Shown here: positions 37,206-48,725 of the stretch, piece by piece
How positions within the stretch are numbered: position 1 is the stretch's first letter
Layout of the letters: every line of letters starts with the position of its first letter
DNA from: Epiperipatus broadwayi
Lineage: Eukaryota > Onychophora > Udeonychophora > Euonychophora > Peripatidae
Assembly: GCA_028023455.1 (NCBI GenBank)
Contig: JAQFVV010012395.1
Span: forward strand, 1,366,001 to 1,430,000
DNA length: 64,000 nucleotides
Direction of reading: 5' to 3'
The notes under the pieces: generated by a model
What the model saw: only the letters and a program-made list of their open reading frames with translations
What the model was told of the DNA's origin: nothing
Database searches by the model: none
Position numbers and translations under genes: made by a program

Positions 37206-38072
37206 ACAAGGGAAAGCCAAAAAATACTGGTATTTTGTAATAAAACGTATATTTATTTTTAAGTGTTACAAATTGAAATCCTTCAAAGAATGAACCATTT
37301 AATGCAATGGGTTGGTTTTTTACTTTTTGAAGTAATCCAGAAACTCTTGCAAAGTGATGCCTTATAATGTTTATGTCATTTTTTCACCATTTCTAAAATC
37401 CATAAAAAAAACACATTTTTTCATTCGACAGAATAAAAAGAAATCACATGGAGCAACAATGGGTGAAAATGGCTAATGAGTAAACTGGATCATGTTTTTA
37501 ATTAAAAATTGTACCATTCAAGACTTTGTGTACTGGTGCATTGTCATGGTGAAGCTTGCATTCTTGACTTACCTACAAATCAAAATTCTTTCATTTTATG
37601 GTATCATGCAAACACTCAGAACTTGTAGGTTTTAAATGCCTGATTGTTACAAATGAATTCCAAGTAATCCATGCCTTTGGCATAAAAAATCAACATTATC
37701 ATGACATTGATCTTCACTTGATGCATTTTTCTGAAACATGGTAAATTTGATACTTCCGTGAATTTATTCATACACTGGGGCTTTCCTCAAACAGCTTACT
37801 TGTAAACTGCTTCCAGACATTACAATTGTTTTCCTGCTATTTTCTCTAACAAAAAAGCAGAATTTCACATTCCAACTTTTCAACCATTTCAAAAATTAAC
37901 AAATAAGCAAGATGCACTTAACAAAAACATTTACTATATGGAAGCATGACGTTACTTAATAACTGGCAGACTGATGCAGGATGGGTACCTTCATGAGACA
38001 TCTAGTAGCTGAACCATGTACTATAAAGTATTCACCTTCCAGAGAATGATTCCAGTTACTTTTGGGTACCCC
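37206..38072 (-). mobile_element. Mariner-like DNA transposon, internally deleted
   Basis: The right end read on the minus strand, GCATGAGGGGTACCCAAAAG followed by TAACTGGAAT, matches the inverted left end, CAAGGGAAAGCCAAAAAATA followed by CTGGTATT. These are the two ~30-bp terminal inverted repeats. At about 867 bp it is clearly shorter than a typical ~1.3-kb mariner. Confidence 0.88.
37255..37912 (-). pseudogene. Mariner transposase relic
   Basis: On the minus strand the reading begins at MVEKLECEILLF, a mariner-type N-terminus. It jumps through KQFTSKLFEESPSV and then to the catalytic half. That half holds a decayed FF-M-KAWITWNSFV region (around the first catalytic Asp and the WVP block), HHDNAP (37531-37554) with the second catalytic Asp, and a relic of the downstream DFFLFP region (SM-FLFI). 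It ends GITLQEFLDYFKK. The helix-turn-helix region between the N-terminus and the catalytic core is mostly missing, and stops are frequent. This enzyme would cut and paste the element at TA sites; it is dead here. Confidence 0.85.
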
Positions 38073-39224
38073 TCATGCATTATGCTTTTTTTTAAATAAT
38101 ATCTTCAAATATTTTTATTGTGTAAATATATTTTCAATATTTTTATTTTATTTCTAAAAATGCTTTAATTGTACAATAAAATCTTGATTTAGTTACATTA
38201 AAATCCCAATAAAAACATTCTGAGTGCTATGATCAGATATTCAAAAGATTTTAATTAAGTATAAATAGAAAACTTCAAAAAAATAATTGTAAATATAGTT
38301 TTAATCATTCAATTGTTTTCTTTTTTCAAATAAATGACTTAAATTATTTATTTTCATTTTATTATATATATATCAAAGGAAAAAAATGCTTTTTAACAAT
38401 CTTATATATATATTCCAAAGAATGTGCTTATAATTATTTTCAAATGTGTATATATCAAAATTTACTACAGAAAAATGATTATTTATTATTATTATTTATT
38501 AAATGCATTATTATAAAAAAATTATAAATCAAATGTTTTAACCATATGTATATACATTACAATTTCTAAAATATTATTTAAAAAATATATTAGATATAAG
38601 AGCAAAACATTTGAATTCTAACATTTTCCAGTAAGTTAGACATCACATATCTTTCAAAATCTGCAATAGAAAAGAACTTTTTTTTTATTGAATTTTCTTT
38701 TTTAAATCATAAATAATTATTATAATTTACCTGTGATGATGAGTGAAAAAAAAAGTGCTGATAAAAAATAACTACATTTATACCTGTTCTCTTCCACATA
38801 CAACACATCACATTTAGTGCATTAATCTCAAGATATTATACAAATTGTATGTCAGTCCAATTGCTTAAAATTCAACATGGTGTTCATTAGATTTGAAGGG
38901 GTTAAGATACAGCTATGACATTGGTATATGTGCTTTAAAAAATATCAACATATAATATGGAATCATTGCTCAAATGTAAGAGAATCATGAATTAAAATTT
39001 CTCAATACAGCAGTGGTCATAGTTAAAGCATACACAAAATATAAAAATTAATGTAATCATATATTACTTTCCTTTTATTCTATTGAAGTTCTGGGTAAAT
39101 AGTTAATAAAGTTCTTGATGTCAGTATGGCAATGGAATAATGTCATATTGAAGAAAATAGAATCTTCTCTCATAAAAACATTATACTATCTTGATACAGT
39201 ATCAAGTGTGTTGTTCTGAGATGC
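38073..39224. other. AT-rich desert
   Basis: Nothing recognised. Confidence 0.5.
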
Positions 39225-39425
39225 CTATTAGCGAGTTAAAACAGGCAGAAACTAGTCTGGGAATATTGGACGAGGAGGCACTAGATGGGGATTTTATGCA
39301 CAAGCCTTCTGGCATCCATTGATTATTCGAGCTTGCTGTGTGTGGCAATACGTATAGTGAGTTTTGCCTATTTTAACAACAGTTATACACAAGCATAAGT
39401 GGTGGTCATGTGATGTTTATTGGCT
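39225..39425 (+). repeat. Repeat B, single copy
   Basis: Contains CAGAAACTAGTCTGGGAATA, TTGGACGAGGAGGCACTAGA, TGGGGATTTTATGCACAAGC, CTTCTGGCATCCATTGATTA, GTGAGTTTTGCCTATTTTAA and GTCATGTGATGTTTA. It is in the opposite orientation to the 45.2-46.1-kb dimer and closely similar to it. Confidence 0.9.
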
Positions 39426-40185
39426 TATTAGTGAGTTACAGAAAATAGAAGCATTAATGTTAGAATTAAATTTTAAAATCAATCAAATCTCAAGAAAAAA
39501 CAAAAAATTAACCTCAGTTAATACTTTAAACATTAAAAAAAAATTTTTTTAAAAAAATTTGACCAGTTCGATAAAACTTTAAATATAAAATGTTATAAGA
39601 AAGTGTGTTAAACAATAGAGCAGTGTCCTCTGATAGGGAATAAGAGTGTTTTTTGGATAAATTACACTATCGTTTCACTTTAAAAAATGATTATGATAAT
39701 GCATACTCCTTCATTCTCCTCCGTGGAGGAATGCTGAAAAAGCGTTTGCCACCCACCAATAAATTATTTAAGCTGTCTTACTTCAGATGCAACAATCTCT
39801 TCTTAACTACGAATTCTCTTTCAATTGTTAGAGTTAATTTTATCATCATTTGATTTGAAATATAATTTTAAATATTTGGGTAACTTAATCTTTTGATTTA
39901 ATTTTTGTATTTTTTAATTGCTCTTTTTATTTTTTAATGAATGAATTACTTGTTATTTCATAAAAAAATCACTTTATTATTTCAAGTACTTCATATAATT
40001 CTGATTTTACAATTTAATTTCAATTTCTGTGACCGCTTTTTTTACATAATTTTATATTTGCCTTGGAAGGCCGCTTTCTAAATTAATATTTTGTAATTAG
40101 TATCAAATAATTCAAAAATACATCTTAAGGGTCATAGCAAACTTCTTTTCACCTAAAAAATAATAAAATATTTCAATTTACATTG
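39426..40185. other. Non-genic stretch
   Basis: The frames at 39364-39552 and 39653-39853 match nothing I know. The bases at 39655-39840 look slightly more codon-like, but no family is visible. Confidence 0.45.
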
Positions 40186-42900
40186 CGAATATATCAAAAT
40201 CAAAACAGAAGATCCTCTACAAATTAATTGATCAGCACAATGCTGATGCAATTGCACTAAAGAGGATATATCACTCTTCCAATAATAAAGATCTTAAAAT
40301 TCCTGGATGTAGTTTGATTATTGACAAAATAAACATACCTACTTTTGTTTCAAATCATCTTGGAAAGTTAACTTCTATTAAAGATAAGTTCAGAAATTTT
40401 TTCAATAATCATTCAGATAATTTTTATGTATGCAATATTTACAAACCACCGAATACAAACTGGCCATTCCTTCTTTTTCAGACATTCTTATACCTTTTGA
40501 AGTTATAGGAAATTCCAATTCTCATAATAGAGTTTATGAATATATAAATAGGGATCAAGCAAGTCATGATGTCAAACAAGGATGAACATTCTACTTATAC
40601 AGACAAAGAACACAAATAACTCCTGACTTTATGTTTTCAACAAAAAATGCTTCATTATTAGTTGGTGAACTATTAATATTGGATCATTTTTCTAATAGCA
40701 TAAACCAAATCTAATCCCCTTTAAAATCCATCTGATTATAGTTGGTAGCTATCCTATTCCAAAATGGAATTATCTTGAACAGAATATTAAAAGAATTTCT
40801 CAAATTCTCTTTTGTTTGAGACAGGTTTAAAAACTCATAGCAATCATTACCAAAGAGTCTTTTATCTCGTGTAATAAAAGGAATTTATTCCAAATTAGAA
40901 CAAAATCAGCAATAGTATTTATAATCAATTTTCATCTACCAAGGATCTTGAAATTGCGCTCAAACTTATAAAATGACCGGATGATGCCAGAAAAAAGTTG
41001 ACAAGAGACCATGGGAAATCAAAATTTACCAGATTTAGTCATAAGGACCAATAAATTTTACATAAACTTGGTTAATATAAAAGTGTCTTTTTTAAAAAAA
41101 AAAACTACTATTGTCACTGGTAATCAAATTGTCAATCTTATATATCGTACTTCTAGAACAATACTAAGACTGTGAAAAGAAATATTGGCATGGTCCGGCT
41201 AACCAACAAGTACCGAAATATCATTAAAAGCAAAATGCAAGTTTCTTTTTTATAGTAATCCTCAAATATCAATCTGATAAAATTAATATATGTTGATGAA
41301 CTTAAAAGTATCATGGATTATCTTAAATAAGAGAAGGCTTCAGGAGCAGATTGTGTACTTTGAGAATTTTTAAAAAATTAGGAACTAAAATCAATCAAAC
41401 AAACAAATTATTCAATATTATTTATATAGAAGCAATTGAAAACATTTGTTATAAAAACAAAACTTTAGCAATCTTAAAACTAAATATATCAAGCAATAAT
41501 TCAAAAAATTATCACTCAATTTTTTTATTATGTGTTCTCTACAATATTAAAAATAATTTTGCCAAAATAACTGAGATCATCTACTTATAGAATGGGCTAT
41601 TTAGATCAGAAAGAAACTGCTGAGAATATGTTTTATTTTTGACCACCACAATGAAAAAGATTCAAAATAAATTAAAAATTAATGCAAACTTTATTGACCT
41701 AACTTTACATTATAATTCCATTTAAAAAAATAGTTTTTTAAAAGTTTCTAAATTTATTAAATGGAGGAAAATTATTAATTTACTCAACAAAATGTATTCC
41801 AATACAAAAATTCAAATGACATCAAAAGAATCATAGTAGATATAAAATTTTACAGAATGATCTGTGTTAGAATTCAGTTCTTTCATCTACTTCCTTTAAT
41901 ATATTCATCAGTGATCTTTCAAAAACAGAATGCAAACAAATCATCTAAGCTGATAATATTGCTTAGATTTCTTAAAAGAGGTTGTGAAAAACAGAAAATC
42001 TTTTTCAAAGATTGGGATCTTATTCCTGATCCAATGAAGACAGTTTGATCAATTTTGAATCTTTTGCAATAATAGACTGAAACACATTTCTATCCCATGC
42101 TATTTAGGAACATCTTTCAATCATAGTCTAACTTATATTCATCATTTAACTAAGCTTAGACAAATATCAATTTTTAAGAATAATCTTGAAAAGATAGTTG
42201 GCACAAGTTGGAGATGTGAACTGCTTCCTTAGTATTATTATATATACCTGAAGAATATTGTGCTCCTGTTTGAGAAAACACTCTCCTAGTCAGACATTGG
42301 TGGCCTGGCAGTTGGTGTGGCTGCCTTCTGGGTGGCTGGCCTGGGTTTGTTTCCCAGTCAGCACTTTGACATGTAAAAAAGGAAAAAAAAACACTCTCAT
42401 ACTAAACTTCTGAATATTCAAACATTAACTTGAAAAATATTATTGGCATACTTCTTTGCAATGGCTTCCTGTTCTTTTATATATTCTTATGCAAGATATT
42501 AGAGATTGTTTCACAGAAAATGTATAAAAAGCTGTTAAGTAGGCTGGATTAAGATTAATCTCAAATCAGTATTCCCTTTTTGGATGTGACTGCAGAATTT
42601 ATTGTGTCAAAGGTAAAATTGACATCAAACAAATATCTTTTACCAGATCCAACAATAAAGTTAACTGGATTTGATCTTTCTAGATGCAACTGAAGTCTCA
42701 TCACAGATTGTGAAACAATCCATGGCTGTTGCACATATGTGCTTCATAAACAGAATTTAGCAGCTATTGATCTGTGTTAATATGGACAAACACAATCCAT
42801 AAATCAGATAATTAATAATAGTCAAATCTATGGCTACAGCAGGTAATTGAAGATCTTAATAAATTAATTAGTGGGTCTATCTCCTGATTTGATTCTCTAC
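40186..42900 (+). mobile_element. Jockey/CR1-like LINE, decayed, split by a SINE
   Basis: The plus-strand reading in shifting frames gives an ordered LINE polymerase. VCNIYKPPNTNWP (about 40430) and an SDYSWLL block near 40735 are endonuclease relics. Next come a K-EKASGADC block (41330-41360, reverse transcriptase start) and FNIFISDLSKTEC with ADNIA (about 41900-41965, palm, catalytic box lost). CYLGTSFNHSLTYIHHL (about 42097) follows. Near the end comes GFDLSRCN (about 42670) with HGCCTYVLHKQ (42724-42756), typical of the conserved C-terminal region of jockey-type mobile-element polymerases. Stops and frameshifts are very frequent, so this is an old copy. A SINE at 42286-42387 interrupts it. 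The ORFs at 40314, 41351 and 41857 are pieces of it. Confidence 0.85.
42286..42387 (+). mobile_element. tRNA-derived SINE, diverged family 1 relative, with target-site duplication
   Basis: The head is ATTGGTGGCCTGGCAGTTGG (A box). The B-box block is GGGTTTGTTTCCC, then GCACTTTGACATGT and an A-rich tail. AAAACACTCTC flanks it on both sides (42275-42285 and 42388-42398), an 11-bp target-site duplication as made by LINE-driven insertion. It sits inside the jockey-like LINE, so it is younger than that element. Confidence 0.9.
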
Positions 42901-44175
42901 AAGTTCCTTTATAATATTTTGATAATGCTTAAGCTAATTGTTTTTGTAAAAATCATATGATAAATAAATATTCAGGGACATTTTATCAATCTATATTAAA
43001 CTTTCTGACAATCCTTGATAAATTATTAATTGCTTCATTTATAGTTGCATTCTAAATAATGCTTTAACCATATTTACCATAAATAGTTTTTTTTTTTTTT
43101 AAATTTCATTGGTTGAGCAATAATGAGATCAATCCCTAAGCATCATGGGAAATAAACAGAAAAAGACATTTGACTACACACAGAGCCAGATATTAGCTAA
43201 TTGGGATGATTTTATGTAAAAGGTCCCCATGCCTGAAAGAGGTAATTAAAAATTGTATTGAAAATATATATATAATGATCAGAAACATCTATATATATCC
43301 GAATACCTTTTTGTTGTTTACATTATTATCAGTTATCTACATTACAGCAAAGAATTGACTAATTGCACTGCAACTTCTGCTAACTCTGTTACTATGGTTA
43401 CTATGCATATAGCAAGTTGTTTTTTGCAATTCCCAAAAAAATAAAAATATGCCTTGCATTATCTTTAACAAAATTGTCACATGTATTTCACTAAATTGTG
43501 AATTAAAATTATTTATATATAAGTGAATTATTTCTACAACAAAATAACTAATCTTAATATAGTTTAATTATTTTATAAGCTGAATAATTAATTATATAAA
43601 CTTATCTATACTAAACTTATTATTATACATAAAATATTGAATAAAAAAATCTTAGTTATTCAATTAACTGCTTTAAAATCTTAAAATATTATTCTAAAAT
43701 TATAAACCTCTAAACGGCTAATTTACATTATTCATGGCAATTTTTCAATACTTTTTAATTAATAAAAAAATTATGAAAATATTTTTGATTACTTTAATGA
43801 AATTTTCAAAGTTTAAATCAAGAAAATATTTATTTTCAATTATTATCTGCCATTGCAAAAAAATCTTAACATTCAAACTATTTTTTCATATGATGTCCAA
43901 TACAAAATAAGAGATATGGCAGATAATATCCAATTGGTAGTACCAAAAGAAAATTAAGCAAAATAAAAAAAAATTACAGTTGAAAAGCAAAAAGACGCTT
44001 TGCATACAATTTTAAAAATTCACAATGATGTCATAGAATCGGAATTTACCAATAAAGATGTGTCAGAAAATATGTTCAGGATAGTAAGATGGATACAAAT
44101 AATAATTATGAATAAATACATTTATAAGAAGGGGAAACAGCACTGTGAAAAAATTAGTGCGGTATGCCAGCAAAT
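42901..44175. other. AT-rich stretch before the hAT relic
   Basis: Mostly nothing recognised. The 61-codon frame at 44000-44185 just before the hAT homology could be part of its N-terminal zinc-finger region or unrelated; I cannot tell. Confidence 0.4.
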
Positions 44176-44184
44176 AAAGAAATA

Positions 44185-45200
44185 ATTAAAGAATTATTAA
44201 ATATAACATGTGCTACTTGGCCAGAGAGAATGAGGCAGCAAATAATAATTATTTAGTGAAAAAATAACCACCAAAAATTCTAGTGGATGAATTTTCTTGC
44301 CAAAATAATGGAATTCATTTTCCAAAAGTTCATTAAAAAAACAAAAACACTTCCAACCAATGAAATCATATATCACCGCAAGATACTGATAAAAAAAATT
44401 GTTTCTATTGTTAACTTTTCCATGAAGATATAATGATTGCTTCGTCCACATCATGCTTCAATAATTAGCTGAATACCCATATCAAATTTGCAAATATAAA
44501 AAATCAAACCATCATTTCATTGTAATGTTAAAATTTACAGAACTTCAAAGGAGAATTTCAGTTGTGGAAAGTATACAGTAGAAATTACTGTAGAAAAATT
44601 ATGATTACATCAAAGTTTTGAAGATTATTAACAATAACACAAATTCTAGGTGAGTGTAATTTGGTATTTTGAGGAGCAGTCAAAAATATAATGATTCACA
44701 TACTGAAAACTTTTTATGAATTATTGAACTGCTTAAAAAATTTGATCCAACAATTCAAGACTACCTTTAATAAATTGCCAATAAATAAGATCAATAATAT
44801 TATCTAAGTAAAACAATTCAAAATGAATTAGTGAATTTAATGGGAAGTAAAATCCAAAACCAGATTACAAATCAAATAAAATTAGCAAATTGCTGTAATT
44901 CTTGACTGTGCTCCAGATATCAGCCACAAAATCACTTACATTCAGTTATGTTTCTGATGATTAAAAATATAGTTCAATCATTGGGGTAATTTATAAAATT
45001 AAGAAAGTGGTTCTGGAGAAAAATTATATGTTGTGCTGAAGTGAGAAATTAATTCTCTAGAATTAAATATTAATAATATCAGGGGGCAAGGGTATAATAA
45101 TAGTTCAAATATAAAGAGAAAAATTCATGGAGTTTAGACTAGATTTTTAAAGGAAAATTCAGGAGCACTTTTTACAGTCTGGGTTTGTCATAATTATATT
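44185..45200 (+). pseudogene. hAT transposase relic, N-terminal and central part
   Basis: In shifting frames: NITCATWPERMRQQI (WPE block before the TTF-type zinc finger), VKK-PPKILVDEF, IHFPK. Then NHHFIVMLKFTELQRRISVV and LGECNLVF. These are followed by ELLKKFDPTIQDYL (about 44727), SKTIQNELVNLMGSKIQNQI (about 44805), NIRGQGYNNSSNIKRK (about 45074-45121) and RFLKENSGALFTVWVCHN (about 45138-45191). The FDPxxQ, RGQGYDNxxNMxGK-like and FxxCxCHN-like blocks, in this order, are hallmarks of the DUF4371/ZMYM1 group of hAT-derived proteins. The catalytic region is decayed (YNNSSN for YDNGAN). Without the surrounding order this could be missed, because no single frame stays open. Confidence 0.82.
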
Positions 45201-45201
45201 G

Positions 45202-46126
45202 TTAAACCACTAAACATCACATGATCACTATTTCTTATGCTAGCACATAGCTGTTATTAAAACAGGCAAAACTCTCCATACAGTAGGGCCACTCAGTGCC
45301 AACCAGAGTAATCAATGGATGACAGAAGGCTTGTGCATAAAATCCCCATCTAGTGCCTACTCATCCAATATCCGCAGACTAGTTTCTGGCTTGTGGCCAT
45401 CAGTAAGGAGCTTTGGATCTGAGAGCACTGCACCTAGATCTTAGGATCTAATGCAACCCTCCAGCAGCCACCTTTTATCTCTTCTTAACTACAAAACTAT
45501 GAGAATAAAATTTGAAAACACAATAATATTTTCAATCTAAGCTCAATAGCTTATATAGTTATATGGGTCTACTCTAAACCCAGTTAAGTACTCATACATT
45601 TTGGTGTCTTTGGCTCTTTAATAACCACAGCAACCACTATCCTATTAGGAAGGATTGGTGTTAAGACACTAAAAATCACATGATCACTATTTCTTATGCT
45701 AGCACCTAGCTGTTATTAAAACAGGCAAAACTCTCCATACAGTAGTGCCATTCAGTGCCAACCAGAGTAATCAATGGATGCCAGAAGGCTTGTGCATAAA
45801 ATCCCCATCTAGTGCCTACTCATCCAATATTCCCAGACTACTTTCTGGCTTGTGGCCTTTACCAACGAGGAGCTTTGGATCTGAGGGCACTACACCTAGA
45901 TCTTAGGATCTAATGCAAGCCTCCAGCAGCCACCTTTTATCTCTATTTAACTACAAAACTGTGAGAATACAACTGAAAACACAAATAGAATACAATTGAA
46001 CACAATAATAATTGCAATTAAGCTCAATAGCTTATAAAGTCATATGGGTCTGAACCCAGTTCAGTACCCATACATTTTGGTATCTTTGGCTCTTTAACAA
46101 CCATAGTCACCACTATCCTATTAGGA
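45202..46126 (-). repeat. Repeat B tandem dimer, 459-bp period
   Basis: Unit 1 starts at TTAAACCACTAAAC (45202) and unit 2 at TTAAGACACTAAAA (45661). Both contain CATCACATGATCACTATTTC or close to it, TTATGCTAGCAC, AGCTGTTATTAAAACAGGCA and AAACTCTCCATACAGTAG. CAATGGATG, GGCTTGTGCATAAAATCCCC, GATCTTAGGATCTAATGCAA and CAGCAGCCACCTTTTATCTC follow, and both end at ACTATCCTATTAGGA. The orientation is opposite to the solo copy at 39.2 kb. The units are about 90% alike by eye, so the duplication is fairly recent. It interrupts the hAT transposase relic. Confidence 0.92.
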
Positions 46127-46995
46127 TATATAGCTAAAACATATGTTTTATTATCATCATGGTCAATTATTTATAAATATTAAAGGTCTTACTAGGAAGC
46201 CTCTTTGTGATCAGAAATATCAGATCCTCAAGTTAAAAGAAATTCAGAATCACTCACAAACTCAATAAAAGATTATAAGTTTACAGAATCCCTTAATTGT
46301 TGGTATGATTTATTTTTCTAAATAAATTTTGTTAGCAAGAAACTTCAAAGTGATTCCATAAATATTTCTGTAATGCTTTGTTCATTTAAAAAGCTATTAT
46401 ACTTGTTGATTAAATACAGGGAAACTGAATTCGAGCAAGTATTAGTTAAGGCAAAAATATTCACACAAGATTTGGACATAATCTCAAAATAAAAGATTGA
46501 GAAAAAGAAATATTTTAGTTATGAAATCAATAAATGAACCTAATCCTGCTTAAAAAAAATCAATATAGTTCTGAATAAAGCAAAACTAGCATTACGTACT
46601 CAATTTGAACATTTGAAAAATCATATGGATTTGAATTTTGGAGAAAATTTCAAAAAAAAAAACAACAAATAAAAAAAGTGAAATTGCTCTTATAAATACC
46701 AAAATTATATCTTGCATTGGTGGTTGAGAGCTCAGTGTGACTGCCTTGCACTTGCAGGCAGTTGCCCGGGTTGCGGGTTCGCGTCCCGGCCAATGATATG
46801 ACACTTAAAAGTATACAAAAATACTCATCTACTGATTTTGTGAAAAAAATAAATAAATGGCAGGCAATATGTTGGTTGAAATGGTAGTTCTAAAAAATAT
46901 TTTTTCATTAGAACATTTTGAAATACCTAAAATATTACAATTTTAACAGAAAATGATAGAGCTATAGCTTTTTTTAATCTCTTATTTGCTCTTTG
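46127..46995 (+). pseudogene. hAT transposase relic, C-terminal middle part
   Basis: Reading resumes after the repeat B dimer with GLTRKPLCD-like residues (about 46180, the LxxKxLCxTRW block). INFVSKKLQSDSINISVM (about 46323) and YRETEFEQVLVKAKIFTQDL (about 46420-46480) follow. The next block is KAKLALRTQFEHLKNHMDLN (about 46578-46636). After the SINE come LVEMVVLKNIFSLEHFEIPK and FFNLLFALWIYL. The last block is the start of the hAT dimerisation region (NLxxALRILLTLP type). Then the RTE insertion begins. Confidence 0.8.
46716..46810 (+). mobile_element. tRNA-derived SINE (family 1)
   Basis: ATTGGTGGTTGAGAGCTCAG (A box), CTTGCACTTGCAGGCAGTTG and GCGGGTTCGCGTCCCGGCC (B box) are seen. ATGATATGACACTTAAAAG follows. 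It is nearly identical in its middle to the copy at 16941-17043. It lies inside the hAT relic. Confidence 0.92.
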
Positions 46996-48566
46996 GATAT
47001 ATTTAAAGATGGAATTATTACTAAAAAGAGAGATGACATCATGAAATGGGTAGAAGACTTCTATCAAGAATTATATAGTAATAAAGAACAAGTACTTCCT
47101 ATATCTATTATATCTTCTGAATTGCCCAGAATTTTAAATGAAGAAGTGAGACATGCAATTAAATTTATGAAGAAAAGAAAAGCTCCAGGTAACGGTGGTT
47201 TAAAAGAAGCAGGCGAAGAAATATAATTTTTTTTTTTAGCAAAGTTATATACCAAATGTCTAAATGATAAAGATGCACCAGATGATTGGAAGAATGCAGT
47301 ATTAACATTAATATTTAAAAAAGGCGATAAAGAAAATATTAGAAATTACAGACCTATCAGTCTTTTATCAGTTTTATACAAAAAAATTTACCAAGATAAT
47401 ACAACTCATCTACAGAAATCATTGGATCAAGAGAACAAGCTGGATTAAAAATGGTTTTAGTACAGTAGATCATATTCAGGTATTGAGAGAAGTTACAGAA
47501 AGGACAAATGAATATGAGTTGCCATTATGCTTTAGATTTGTAGATTATGAAAAGGTATTTCATTCTATAAACATTTCTTCAGTGATTAAAGCATTGGATC
47601 ATCAAGGATATTGTCATATTTTAAAAAATATTTATAAAAATGCAACAGCAACAAATTAGATTACATAATGATAGTAGGAAAGACAACATTGAGAAGAGTG
47701 TAAGACAGGATGACTCCATATCTCCAAAACTTTTTACAGTGGTGCTGCAACAAATATTTTGTGGATTAAAATGGAAAGTTTAAAGGAGCGAACGTAAATG
47801 GAGATTATTTAAGTCATTTAGATTTTGCAGATGATGTAGTTGTTTTTGCAAATAATGCTTTAGAGCTGCAGGAAAGTTATCAGATGAAAGTATGACTAAA
47901 GATAAATGTTAAAAAGTCTAAAGTAATGTTTAATTAATTTTCTCAAAATATGAAAATAAAGATTGATTACGATGAATTAGAAGTTAACAGCTACAAATAC
48001 CTTGGTCAGATTATTAATACAGATGGAAACATAATGGATGAAATTAATTATAGAATTAAACTTGTTTAGAAAGCTTTTGGTAGAAATAAATTGATACTAA
48101 AAGGAAATATGCCTACATGTTTGAAAAGGAAGGTTTTTAATAAATGAGTTTTACCAGTTCTTACTTATGGATCTGAGACTTGGACACTTAATAGAAGAGC
48201 AATACAGAGACTTCAGACCAATCAAAGAAGTATGGAGAGATTATGTTGGAAATAACAAGTAAAGATTGAAAATGCAATATATGGTATATGGGTACAAACA
48301 CAAACAGGTGTTACTGACCTCATTGAAAAAATTAAGTTGAAGTGGTGTTGGGCTGAATATATTGCTAGAAGAGATGATAATAGATGGACAACTGAAATCT
48401 TAAACTGGATTCCAAGAAAATATTTAAAAAACCCAGAATGAGACCACATGTGAGATGGATGGATGAAATAAGAAACTGTGCAGAGATGATGTGGAGAAGA
48501 GCAGATAAAGATCAGAGAAGGTGGATTGAACTTGGAGAGACCATCCTGCAATGGATTGATAATGAC
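46996..48566 (+). mobile_element. RTE-clade LINE, 5'-truncated copy inside the hAT relic
   Basis: Begins abruptly at [20 protein letters not shown], a block that in the larger copy lies ~70 residues into the fingers segment. It continues through [21 protein letters not shown], the VDYEKVFHSIN block, VRQDDSISPKLF and LDFADDVVVFANNALEL. Here the catalytic FADD is intact, unlike FTDD in the copy at 25.3 kb. YKYLGQIINTDGN, SETWTLNRRAIQRLQTNQRS, the RPHVRW region and WIDND end it. Many indels disrupt the frame. An 8-T run replaces part of the sequence near 47228. The minus-strand ORFs here (47064-47255, 48222-48551) are shadows. Confidence 0.92.
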
Positions 48567-48725
48567 TAGTATTGTTGCTTCTGAAGAAAAGGTTTAATCT
48601 ATGACCTACGATAGGCTAAACAATCATATCCATTAAAAATCAAAAAGCACAACAGTTAAATTCTGTTTGAACTTTAGATGGCTTCTCCAAGCAAAAAGCT
48701 AGAAAATATTTTTTAATATGTTTTA
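48567..48725 (+). pseudogene. hAT transposase relic, C-terminal end
   Basis: Directly after the RTE 3' end the reading TSIVASEEKV and MTYDRLNNHI resembles the end of a hAT dimerisation domain (TVASAERxFSKLK ... QERLxxL). A DGFSKQKARKYF-like block follows near 48675-48715. It is very short and decayed, so its assignment depends on its position after the three upstream pieces. Confidence 0.6.

Larger units (their letters stand above)
44176..48725 (+). mobile_element. hAT-superfamily transposon (ZMYM1/DUF4371 type) relic, split by three insertions
   Basis: Transposase-like pieces occur in consistent order on the plus strand at about 44185-45200, 46150-46700, 46815-46995 and 48567-48725. Between them lie, in turn, a repeat B dimer (45202-46126), a family 1 SINE (46716-46810) and a truncated RTE LINE (46996-48566). 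The separate pieces continue the same protein family, which I read as one ancient hAT gene later hit three times. No terminal inverted repeats or 8-bp target duplications could be fixed. Confidence 0.8.

Noticed and set aside
39653-39853. 66-codon ORF as a small gene
   Set aside because: Slightly coding-like but matches no family and has no supporting context.
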